Notes under the pieces: model-generated
What the model saw: only the letters and a program-made list of their open reading frames with translations
Database searches by the model: none
What the model was told of the DNA's origin: nothing
Program-made: the position numbers and the translations under genes
Origin: Monarcha castaneiventris obscurior
Taxonomy: Eukaryota > Chordata > Aves > Passeriformes > Monarchidae
Assembly (NCBI GenBank): GCA_026261815.1
Contig: JAMPIT010000493.1
Location: 3,923,501 to 3,987,500, forward strand
Length of the DNA stretch: 64,000 nucleotides
Reading direction: 5' to 3'
Shown here: positions 15,635 through 27,600 of the stretch, one piece after another
How positions within the stretch are numbered: the stretch's first letter is position 1
How the letters are laid out: each line of letters starts with the position of its first letter

Positions 15635-18600
15635 ATGGGGGCTCTGACCAGCCGGCAGAACGCAGGGGTGGAGGAAGTGGATATCCCCGCTAATTCCGTC
15701 TACAGATACCCCCCGAAATCCGGTGAGCCCCGGGGGGTTCTCGCGTCCCGGTGCCGCCGATGGGGAGGGAAAGAGGGGAGCGAGCCGGGCGGGCACCGGG
15801 CACGACCTTGCTCCGGGCAGGGGTGACCCTGCGCACCCCCGAGCAAACGGTGACGCACAGGGAGGGCACCCTAAAAATCTGGGTCTGGTGCGGGGCACCC
15901 TGCGTGAGTGCGGCGAGGGAGGGATGGGGGTCAGCCCTCTCCGGGCTCCCCTTTGCCAGCACACCCCTGTTCCCAAACTTGGCTGAGTTGACGCGACTTT
16001 AATTCCATTATTGTTATAATTATTTCTGTAGCCGCGGTCTGCGGCACCGGGCTCCGGAGGCGCTTTTTATAGCCGGTTACTCCGGTGCTGGCTGCTCGGG
16101 AAAATCCTGGGTTTAAATTCCCGGGAGGATGAGGGAGGCTGGGGTGGGAGGGATTGGAGGGGATCCCTCCTTCCCAGGGCTCTGCCCCATCGTAGCACCC
16201 CAGCCGCTGCCGTGGGGAGCCTTCGCCTTCCCGGCTCCTGTCCCTGCCTCGAGGCTGGCTGGTGATGCGTCTCCCGCTCCCCACTCCGGCCCTGTCTCAA
16301 ACCTTGTGCGTGACCTTGGAAAATCCGTCCCTCCCCTCTGTGCCTCACTTTTCCCTGCAAGGGCCGGGCCGAGCGGGGTCCGAGGGGGGCACGCTGGGGA
16401 GGGAGGGGTGATGGGCTCCAGCCCTTGGGTGGGCAGCGCTTCAGAGCCGCAAAAACACCGGCACCGGTGGGTGATGCCCCGGAGCACCGTGCGTGCATCT
16501 GAGGAGATTGCACAGGATCCTTGCAGCACTAAATATTATTAATAGGCAACTATTTTGGTAGTTAATAGGATAAGGAAAATGCTCGGATCGTTAGCGCTGT
16601 GACAAATTACTCGCTAATTACAACTAAAGACCTCCTTAGGAAGAATTATAGCCAACACAAACCCTGCGCTTGTCCTGAAAAGCCGTGCTTGCCTTTTTTT
16701 TTTTTTTTTTAATTTTAATCTAAAATAGGTTGCACAGCTGGCTGGAGATGGCTGATCCTTGACAGCCTGGCTTCCCGCAGGGCTCCCCCAGCTCCCCTTT
16801 TTGCATGGTTTCAAGGCCTCTGTGGCTTTGATGCCAGGTGAGGCTGGACCACCCCATCCATGGGATTGCTCTTTGTAGGGACGGTGTCTCCGTGCATTAC
16901 AAGTTTTTCCCTTGGGACCCCGTCTTTTTTCAGGGGCTCTTGAAATATCTGGGTACGAAGGGGTGGAGGGTGCAAGTGCACCCAGCTGAGCACTTCCAAA
17001 CTCATCTCAGCTGGCAGAGGTCACCAGGCTGATGCTTAACTCCAGCTTCCAGGGAGAGCCCGGGGAGGGCTGGGGTCTGGGCAGAGCTGGGGGGGATGGT
17101 CCTGGTGCTGCCCAGGCTCCTCGGGGAGAGGAGCAGGAGGCGCCCAGGTGACACAGCCATCTGCACTGGGACAAGGGCAGGCTGCTGGCCCTGGAGATTA
17201 TGGCTGGTTTGCCTTTAATCCCAGCGGGATTTGCCTTCAGCGCTGCCGGCAGCCGGGGGAGGAGGTGCTGGGCAGCGGAGCCGATTCCTCTGTGGCAGCA
17301 GCGCTTCCCTCACCTCGAAAGCCACCTGGAAACAGCCACCGGCTTTGGAAATGTGGTCCTGGAGGGGAATCTCATGGGACCTTTGGGCATTTCCCTCTCT
17401 CTGTGGATGTGGCTCTGGCTGCTGGGCTGTGGGCTCGCTCGGGATGGCCAGTGCAGCCTGTGGGAGTAGGGCAGCAGTGTCCTGTCCCAGTTCAGCATCT
17501 CCCCATCCTGGGGGTCCCATCCCCTCCAGACAGTGTCAATGGGATTAGTAAAGCCACGATTTTTGAAACAAAGGCTGGGATTTACTTCAGTGCCTGCCAC
17601 TGGGAGCGAGAGCCAGCGAGGGCTGTAGATGGAGCTCACCGCCTGGCTACTGGGATGGCTTTTGGGGCAAGTCTCCAGCTTCCAGGCCCTGTCCCCGGCT
17701 GAGGTTGGCACCGAGCTCCCCTGGGGCACACGGGACTGTGAGCACGGCCCGGGCTGGGGGCAGGAGCACAGGGATTAATCCGGCAGTGACACCGCCCGTC
17801 CCGGGGGCACAGCCCCAGGCGGTGGCACAGCCCCAGGCGGTGGCACAGCCACGGCGGGCAGGGCTGACGCAGCAGTGCTGTGGACAGGGTTTGCCGTCAG
17901 CTCCGGCTGCCGTTGGCTCTGGCTGCCCGCTTTAGCGCGCGGAATTAAATCCTGGGCTGCCCAGGGGCAGGAGCACCCGGAGCCTTTAACCAGGCCATCG
18001 CAGCACCCTGTGCTGGCAGTCGCGGCCGCAGGGTGTCCCTGTGCCAGCGCCGTGCCATGGCCACCCGTCCGCGCTGACCGCAGGCTGTGCAAACCCGGTG
18101 CTTCCCTCACCAGGAGCATGTGGACGAGCTGGGAATGAGCTTTTCTGGTTTAGCAGCTTAGGAAAGTGAGGCTGTAACGCTGGAGAGCCAGAGGCTGCAG
18201 CGGCAGAGCCCAGCAGGGCAGCGGTGGCTCGGGGGACAGTGCAGGACGTGTGCCACTGCACGCCAGCGCCACAGGGACACACGAGGGTCCTCGCCCTTCT
18301 CCTCCTGGGCAAGGTGGCAGCGCTGGCACTCACGGGGAAAAGGAGCTGACGGCTGGTGCCAGATGTGTCCCATGTGCTGGTGCCAGGAGATGTGCAGGAC
18401 ACAAAGACTTATTTTGCCAAGAACAGCAGGCAATTTGGGTTTATTCCTCCTTTCCAGCAGCCGCTCTGTGCAGCCCTTCCCGAGATGTCCTTGACAGGCT
18501 CTCCTTCCCCGGGAGTAGGCGTTGGATTTACAGTCAGCCCATAATAAGGTGGCTGGGAAGGTGCTTCCCTCCTCTGCCTCCCGGCCGTGTCCAGGGAGTC

Positions 18601-21600
18601 ACCGACACGCTCCTGCCGATGCCCTGGGCTCTGCTGTGCTGCTGCTTCCCTGGAAAAGCTTGGCACGACTCAAGCCTCTTGTTTAACAGCGAGGAGGACC
18701 TTTGCTGGGAGGGAGCACAGAGCTGCTTCTGTTGCTGTCGAGAAGGAGCTGGAGCCTCTGGGGGATGTGCTGGGAGCCTGCAGCACCCAGGGATGCTCCC
18801 AACTCCTGCAGGGAGACTGGGTGATGGCAGCATGGTCCTCACCTGCTCTGCCCATCCTACAGGAGCCCCCAGCACCCACTAAACTGTGGCTGGGCCAATC
18901 ACAGAGAGCCTGTGCTCCATTTTCCAGCTTTTTCCCAGTGCCAGGGTGGCTTTTCTCCGTGTTTAAATGTAATTTTTTTGCCATCTCCTGCTCTTGCTCC
19001 AAGTCGGTGTCAGGAAAAGCTCTGGATGGCCCCATTCTCCCCTGGCTGTGTGGTTGCAGGCAGCTCTGAAGGCACTTTGCTCTTGAGGCTATTTTTTTTC
19101 CACGTGGCCGAGTCCTTCCAGGCGAGCTGCCTATAAATTATGTACATGGAAAATGGGACCTGAAAGCAGCAGGCATCAATAATTGATGGTTGACGTTCGT
19201 TAACGGGCTTGCCGCATCCGGGCATCCCTGCACCACGGGGCCTTGGGGCAGGGCTGTGTGACCCCACTCAGCCCTCCTGCCCCAGAGTTAGACCCCCCTA
19301 CTCCTCCTCCCGGGCTTTGGGCTCAGTTTTGGGTTTTAAGTGCAGTATTAGAGCCTGATCCAGCCCTGGACAGTCCCTGCCTCTGCTGGAAGCTGATTGC
19401 AAGCTCTGACCTCAGTCCCCACAAGCAGAGCTGCAGCCCAGGCCTGAGCTTCTTTATCTGTGGTTCCCAAATGTTTGGGTTTGGGGTGTCCTCCAGGGGA
19501 GTGCAGATGGATCTGTGCTGGTGGGTTTGGGATTTTTATAAGCCAGACCCTGTCCCTGTGGCCGTCAGGATGCAGGACACTGTGTCCATGTCCGACTGAC
19601 TCCTGGTGCTTCTGCTCACCCCTTGCTGCTGCCCCATCCCTGTCCACCCTTCCCTTTTTTCCCACCTCAAGTCCCAGCCCTCCTGCCTGGGCAGTTCCTG
19701 TGCCACATGTGCTTTCCCCACACAGCCCAGATCTCACGGACAAGGAACAGGCACCAGTTGGCTCCTGGCTGGGCTGGGAGGAAATTCTTCTCTAGAGGAA
19801 AAGTGCCTGACCTGGGGGCTGCTCCCAGCTCGGTGCCGGGACATTCCGGTGTTTTGGCTCTGTGAGGGAAGAAGGGACCCTGCTCATTGCCCAGTGTTCA
19901 TCAGGCCAACGTGGAGCGCTGCAGGGGAGGTGCTGAGCTCCTGGAGGGTCTACAGGCCCCCCAAATCCTCCCTCCTGCAGGTGAGCCCTTCCTAGGGAAG
20001 GCTGCAGGCTGAGAACTGACAGAATTCGGTTCAGTTGTGCTTTGCCCACCTTCCTGACAGCAAATCTGGGCAGTGTCTGGCTGTGGACACGCTGCCTTGG
20101 GCGGCACACGAGGTCTGTGACATCGGGCTCTGGGCAGGAGCAGCCCTGCCCGTCCTGGGGGCTGCGTGCCTGCTCCATGCTGCCCTTCCCGGCAGCGTCT
20201 CTGGGGTGTGGGAGCCAGCCTGGCCCCACCGGGGCTCGCAGGGCTCTCTCTGGGGTGTGGGAGCCAGCCTGGTCCCTCCGGGGCTCGCAGGGCTCTCTCT
20301 GGGGTGTGGGAGCCAGCCTGGTCCCTCCGGAGCTCGCAGGGCTCTCTCTGGGGTGCGGGAGCCAGCCTGGCCCCACCGGGGCTCTCTCTGGGGTGCGGGA
20401 GCCAGCCTGGCCCCACCGGGGCTCTCTCTGGGGTGCGGGAGCCAGCCTGGCCCCACCGGGGCTCTCTCTGGGGTGTGGGAGCCAGCCTGGCCCCACCGGG
20501 GCTCTCTCTGGGGTGCGGGAGCCAGCCTGGTCCCTCCGGGGCTCTCTCTGGGGTGCGGGAGCCAGCCTGGCCCCACCGGGGCTCTCTCTGGGGTGCGGGA
20601 GCCAGCCTGGTCCCTCCGGGGCTCGCAGGGCTGGTCAGGCTGTGCCCCTGCCTCTCCTGCCTCCTCGGGACATGAGCTGGTGTTCATGCCCAGGATTAGC
20701 TCTGCTCTGCTGCCCCAGGAGCCGTCTCCTCTTCCTCCCCACGGACCAGGGTCTGTCCGCTCCTGCCAGTGCGGGGATGGCTGAAGGTCAGGGTGACCTT
20801 GGGTGGCTCCGGCCATGCTGAGGCTCACAGGGATTTCCCAGAGAGGGAAAGGAGAGCGGGCACTGTTAAATCCCACGGGATGGAGCAGCCCCCAGGGCCA
20901 GCGCTGCCATGGGGCCGGACCCCTGCACCAGCCTCTCCCCGGCTCTGTGCCCAGGCTTGGAGCGTGGTGCTGAAGCGGGTGGGAAGCCGGCAGGGAGAGG
21001 GGAGGGCAGGCAGGGAGTGCGGCTTCTGGGCAGCCTCTGCCTGCCTGGGGGCTCTCAGCGTGTGAGCTCAGCCAGAAAGACTCCCAGCAAGGTGACCCTG
21101 GGGACAAAGTCACCTCCGAGCCATCGATCCGGCGGCTTCGTGCCGCTCCATCGCCCGGCTGGAGCCCCCTCCTCCGCCTCCGCTCAGGCGCTCGCTGTGT
21201 TTTCATTCCAGGGAGTTACTTCGCCAACCACTTCATCATGGGCGGGGAGAAGTTCGACTCCACGCACCCCGAGGGGTACCTCTTCGGCGAGAACAGCGAC
21301 CTCAACTTCCTGGGGAACCGGCCCGTGGTGGTGGGTACCGGCGGGGCCGGGGCCCTTCCCGAGCCGCTGTGGCTGTGTGCCGGGGGTGTGCGGTGCACGG
21401 CTGCCGGCTGTCCCCTCCACGGGCAGAGCCTGCCAGGCCCGCCTGCAGCGGGCTGAGAGGATTCCCTGATGGCTGATATAAGCGTTGGGCTCCTGCCGCA
21501 GCCTGTCCTCCGTCGGGGACTAATGGTGAAAGGGAATTGGGCTGATTTAATCCGACTTCTTTCTCATGCCCTCTCCAAGAGCTTTTTTTTCTCTTGCCTT

Positions 21601-24600
21601 CCCCATCTCATCCAGGAGCTGCATCCCAGACAGGAGGGCACATGGTGGGGGACGTGACACAGAGGTGCTGGTGTGGTGCAGGGTAGTAGCGTAGCCTGGA
21701 CAGGAACAGATGAAATTACTGCCCAAGCTCTAGCAAAAAAGGGGAAGAAATAAAATAAAAATAAAAAGGCGGGGGTAGGTTGGGACTGGGGGCAGCATGG
21801 GTGGGTTTTGCAGTGCTGGGTGCTGCCAGCTCCAGCTGGTTTCAGGGCACGAGGGAACCTGGCTGGAAAGGGGTCCCTACAAGCCAGGCTCCTGGAGATG
21901 GTTTTGGTGCTTGCTGCCTTTGGAAAGGGAGGAAATGAGAGCAGGGGCTCAGCCATGGGAGTGATGCTCCCCTCTTGTCAGGGTGCCTCTCAGCAGGGGG
22001 ACTGGAGCAGTAGGACTCCTCCTGGCTGGAGGAGTTTGGGGGACCAAGTATTAAAAAGATTCAGGGTGAGGGCTTAAAAGGCACCAAAGCTTTTCTGCTA
22101 AGTCGAGATGAACTTGCCTGGTGCTTTGGCCCAGCTCTCGAGCATTGCTTGCTACCAGCAAGATTCCTTTTTCCTCCTTGGAATTGGCTTTGGTAGTGTT
22201 TTGGCAGCATCGTGCACTCCTTCAGCAGGGAAGTGTCCAGCCCTGGGCTGTGCCAGAGCAGGGATCCTGGCAGAGCCATGGTCAGGAGCACCCAGAAAGC
22301 CCAAGAACACTGGGTGGGCAAAGGCAGAGCCTTTCTCTCCATCCTCTGCGCTTCCCTGGAAAATGAGAAGTCAGCACTCAGGGTCTCTTCCAGCAGCGAG
22401 TGTTGAGAAATCCTCTTGATTACAGTAAAAGCCTCTAAACTGCCCAGTGAGCAGTTCCCATGTCAGCAGTCCTGACAGCAGAGCAGCAGGGAAGGCAAAG
22501 GAACAGCTTGGAAGCAGCAGAGAGAATTAATACAGCATCACGAGCTAAATTGTCTTGCTCCGGTTTAATTACCGATGGCTCCGGGCTGCAGAGCTGTGAC
22601 CAAGATCCCATCTCCCAGGGGAGCAGGGGGCAGTTTTGGGGCTGGACTTTTGGGTCAGGCCAGTTTTGGGGGCTCAGGGAGGAGCTGGGATGGATCTGTG
22701 TTTGTTCTGGTCCAAGCCTGTGTCCGAGCAACACTTGGGTCTCTCTGATGCTGCCTCCAAGTCCCATCCTGGTGTTTCTTGGCTGCAAAACTTTTGCTTT
22801 CTGGCCTTCTGTGAGAGCCCTGGTTGGGCTGGAAACATTAAAGGTGGCCACTGCTTTTTGATGGGGTATTTATTTTGGGTTCCTTGGGCTTCAAAGGTCA
22901 GGAGACCTCGGAAAAATTGTGTCCCAAGTGCTCTGTGAGCAGAGCACTTTGAGCTATGAACAGCGCTGCTGCCGCAGGGATGTGCAGGGCAGCCGGAGGC
23001 TGTGCAGGTTCTCCCCTCCATGGATACATGGTAATCTGGATTTTCCAGCTGGGAACAGGTTCCCAAGGGGCTGGGAAGGGCGTTGCAGGTTTGAGTAGCT
23101 GCCACCATGCAGGGGCTGAGCAGCAGAGAAGCTGCTGGAGGCACGCAGAAAGCACAGGGGAAGCCGGGAACTGCTGAAATGTGCCACTGGGTTTCCCTGC
23201 CCACACAAACCTGCTGGGGTCTGCTTGTAGAAAAACCCCAAGACAGACTTTTGAGGGTGGTTTTTTATTTCACTTTAACAGAAGCTGGCCTGCACCAAAT
23301 GTTGCTATAGGCACATGGATGACATTCTCAACTTCACCGCAACCGTTACCCATTTTATTATGTTGTGTTTCAGCTTGATTCAAAGTGAGGAGATGCAAAA
23401 CGTCCTCTGAATGGCTCCTTTCTGACGTGCAAAATCTGGCTTGTAAAATTTAATTTAAAAAAAAAAAATCCAACCACCCCCAAAAAGTGCTCTTCACACG
23501 TGGGAGTGAAAGAGCCCGAAGTGGTTTCTGCAGCACAAAATTTGCCTGCGGCACTTCCCCATCCTGCCCAGCCCAACGGCCCCTGTGGGTGGCACCCAGG
23601 GGACCCGGCTGCCCCTTCCCTCCTCTGTCGCCCACCCCTGGCTGCTGCAGCAGGAGGGGGGGTGCACCCATGGGTGCTCTCCCTGCCAGGGCTGGTTTGG
23701 CTGGGTGAGGTGCAGAGAAGCAATTTTGGATGACTGCGTTAGTTGGAGTAGCTGGGGATGCATCACGACATGGCACAACGTGTCATGGCACAGCTCAGCT
23801 CCAGCCTGGAGCCTGTTCCCACTCTCTCCCTTCCAGCTGCAATGGGTGACTCTGCAGGTGCTCGGTTCTGCAGGTGCACGTTTAGTGACTCATAAAAAAA
23901 GTTCGTTAACAGCAGTTTAATGACTCTGCCGCCCTTTTCCCCTCTTGGAGAGAACGAGACCAGTGGGAGGCAGTTCCACAGTGCTGGGAATTAATCTCCA
24001 AAGCCTCTGGTGCCATCAGCCACGCCATGTCCAGCTTTAATCTGCCTTTCATGGCAGCAGTGGGGTAGGAGCCGGGGGTGGTTGGACGTGGGGATGGTGG
24101 AGCAGGGGTGGGGCAGAGCTGTGCCTGCGCTGCGGGGCTCTGCCAGCTGCCTGTCCCATCCTGTGCCTCTGAGCCCAGCACGGGTCCCCCAGGCCCATCC
24201 ATCCTGCTCTGCAGGGCTTTGGGGACAGGGGAGGTGATGATGGCTGTCCCACACGTGGCACCAGGGACGTTGTAAACGGGCATCTGGCTCCCTGCAGGGC
24301 ATCCCCAAGTGCCACCTGCAATTCGGTCTTGTCCCCTTGGTATTGGGGTGCAGTGGGTGCCTCAGTGAGGGACAATGGGACACTACTCCCTCTCCAGAGG
24401 CAGCAGCTGAGGCTCTTTGACCATCTGCCATCCCTGATGGCACCTGACACCCTCCTGGCTCTGGCTGTCCCCTGGCACATGGTGGCAGCTTGCCAACGAG
24501 CTGGGCCTTAAGCAGGGCTGATCCCTCCTGGAGCTAAACCCACCTGGGATATGGAGAGGGGTGAGGTGGGTCCTGCATCCCTTCCCCAGTGCCCTTAGTG

Positions 24601-27600
24601 TCCTTTGGGTGACTGCAGTGCCTAGGAGAGGGTGTCCCCTGGGTGCCACTGTGTCCCCCCTCCCCAGCGAGCCCTGTAGCCCCTTGTCAAGTGGACAAGA
24701 AGGACTGGGTAGGAAATGTCACCTTGGAGAAGGGATGCTGCTGCCCTCCTGCTCCTGCCCAGATGCCTCGCTGGCTCTCTGCTCTGGGTACAGATCCCAC
24801 CACCCAAATCCCATCCACCACAGGGAGGAAACAGGGATACTTGTGCCTGGCTTTTCTTGGCTGATGGGCAGGGAGGGAGCTGCAGCCTCTCTCTGCCCAG
24901 CCTCATCCAGCAGCCTAAAAATCCATCAGCAGCCGCCTGCCCTGTGCCCCACATCCCGCTTGCCCTCCAGCCAAGGGAACAAGGAGCAGCCCCTCTCTGC
25001 GTGCCCCCTCCCCAGTGAAACTGCCCCTGCTGTTCTGGGCTTGCTGTCTGTGGAGGGATGTCCCTGTCACCGTGCTGCCTGGTACCCAAATGCCAGCGGG
25101 AGCTGCGGGTGCTCAGCACCCATCAGGATGCCCGGGCCACCCCAATTCCCTCTGTAGGGTGTTGGGTCTGGGTCACTGGGGGGTCCGCAGCCACTGTAGC
25201 CCCCCACGTGCGTCTGCCTTCACCGGTGTCTCTCTCGTCCTAGTTCCCTTACGCTGCTCCACCTCCTCAGGAACCCGTGAAGACCCTCAGGAGCTTAATC
25301 AACATCCGCAAGGACACCCTGCGCCTCGTCAAGTGAGTCCGGGCACCCGCAGCCCCGGGCCACGGGGAGGGAGGGTGCGGCTGGGTGCTCCCAGGGATGG
25401 GTGGTGAGCACGGGGCTGCTCTCATTCCAGCACGGGGGATGGATGGAGGGGCTGAGCCGCTGCTCTCCAAACGTGCCCTTCCCCTCCCGGCTCCCGCATG
25501 CCAGCACAGGCAGTGCCGCAGGATTAAAGGAGCTTAGCGCTGCCTTTGAAGTGCTTTGCTTCTTCTTCCTCCCCCACCTTCCAAAGGCTTTGCTGGAGGG
25601 AGGCTGGGGATTGCGGCAGGGCCGGGAGATTCGGGATTACGGCTGAAATCTGTCTGCGGCACTTCCCAGCCTGCAGGCGCGACCTTGGGCATGCCGGGCG
25701 TGCCCTGATGGAGGGCAGCAGCCCCTTTTGGTGCCGAGGGGATCGGGCCTGGAGCACCCCAAGGCCCATCCTGGACCCTCTGCGCTCCCCAGGTGCTCGG
25801 AGGAGGTGAAGACCCCGGGGGAAGAAGTGAGCAAGGCCAAGGTGCACTACAACGTGGAGTTCACCTTCGACACGGACGCCCGTGTGGCCATAACCATCTA
25901 CTACCAGGCAACTGAGGAGTTCCTCAACGGGGTGGCGAGGTGAGGGGCCCCAGCCAGGCCTGTGTCACCCCCAGCCTGGTGTGTGTCCCTGGCTGATGGA
26001 CATGGAGCCTCCCACCCCGGAGCATCTTTCCTCTTCAGGACAGGAAACAGCTGAGGGTGGTGCTGAGGTTGGAGGGGGGCTCCTTGTTTCCCCCAGGTGC
26101 CACCACCAGGTTTTGGCCAGCCCCTGCCACCTCCTTCCCTGTCCCATCTGCTCCCTGTTTTTACCTCCAGGTCAGAACAGAGACTAGGGGAGCTCAATGT
26201 CCCCCCCAAACCCCTCCAGGTTGGCTGTGGAGTCGTCCCTGTGCCCTCCTGTGCTGCGTTGGCTGCCCTGTGTTTATCTCACCCTGTGGATTATTTTAGC
26301 TCTTTTTAGAACTTCTTAACTCAGCCCCAAGAGACGCATCTGGGAGGAGAGGAGTGACACACACACCCCCCTCCCGTTTTCCTGGCATCTCCGTGATCGG
26401 GGGGAGCAGGAGGAGTGTGGGGACACCCGCGGTGCCCTGACTGTGTCCTCTCTCCATGGGACAGCTACACCCCCAGGGACAACAGCCTGCAGTCGGAGAC
26501 GGTGCACTACAAGCGGGGGGTGTGCCAGCAGTTCTGTGTGCCCTCCCACACCATCGACCCCTCCGAGTGGAGCGAGGACGAGGTGGGTGCCCCCCGCCCC
26601 CGACATCATCCCGTGAAGGTGGGATGGAGCCTCAGCACTGCTCCATCTCACCAAGCCTCCCCTGTCTCTCTCCAGCTGGGCTTCGACCTGGACCGCGAGG
26701 TTTATCCCATGGTGGTGCAGGCGGTGGTGGATGAAGGAGAGGGTGAGGAGGGCGTTCCTTGCTGGGATGGGCTTTCCCAGTTCGCTGGCATTGTGATGCC
26801 GGCTGGGCAGAGCCTCCTGCTTTTCCTCTGCCCATCCCCCTGCGTGTCCCCTGAGCCCCGCATGTCCCTTTGTGTCTTGCAGAGCACAGTGGGCACTGCC
26901 ACGTGCTGCTGGCCACCTTTGAGAAGGTAAGTGCCAAGCTGGGGCCATCGTCCCCCTCCTACTTCCAGCACCCACCAGGTACAAGAGCTTGGAAAATCTC
27001 TGGGAATCGGGATGGTGCTGCCAGGCTGGGGATGTTTTGGGCTGCCCCTCAAATTCTGGGATTATTCTCTCATTTTAAGCATCCCCTTTTGAGGCATTTG
27101 GGCTCAACTCCATCTTCCTTCCTCCAAGTCTCCAGCTTTGCAATGTGCGTGACCTCCCACAGCTACCTGGTGCTGGGCTGTCAGGAAAAGCCAGAGTTCC
27201 TGCAAAATGGACTTGTTGGGAGCGAGGAGGGAGCAGTGACAGCCACAGGGTGGGTGGGTGCTCTGGCACAGCAGCCCAGGGGTGCCCACCAATGTTCTCT
27301 TTCCTCTCTCCAGCACAGCGATGGCACCTTCTGCGTGAAGCCCCTCAAGCAGAAGCAAGTGGTGAGTGCTGGGGTGTCCCCGAGGTGGTGGCAGCACCCT
27401 GCACACCCTGCAGGGCAGGCACTGAGGGGCTTTGGGGAGACCCAAAAGCTCCAAGCCTGGCCCAGCCTTGCCCCTGCCCCCCAGGGAGTGCAATTTCGAG
27501 GTTATCAAAGCAAAGAGAACCCCTGGGTGGTGGGGGGAGGAGGGCTGGCCCAAGGAGGGCGCTGGGAGCTGCAATGGCTCTGGGCAAGGTGTCTCTCTCC

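Noticed and set aside
20031..21206. 391-aa minus-strand open frame
   Set aside because: It is created by the 40/49-bp minisatellite; the peptide repeats with the array and the flanks are not coding-like.
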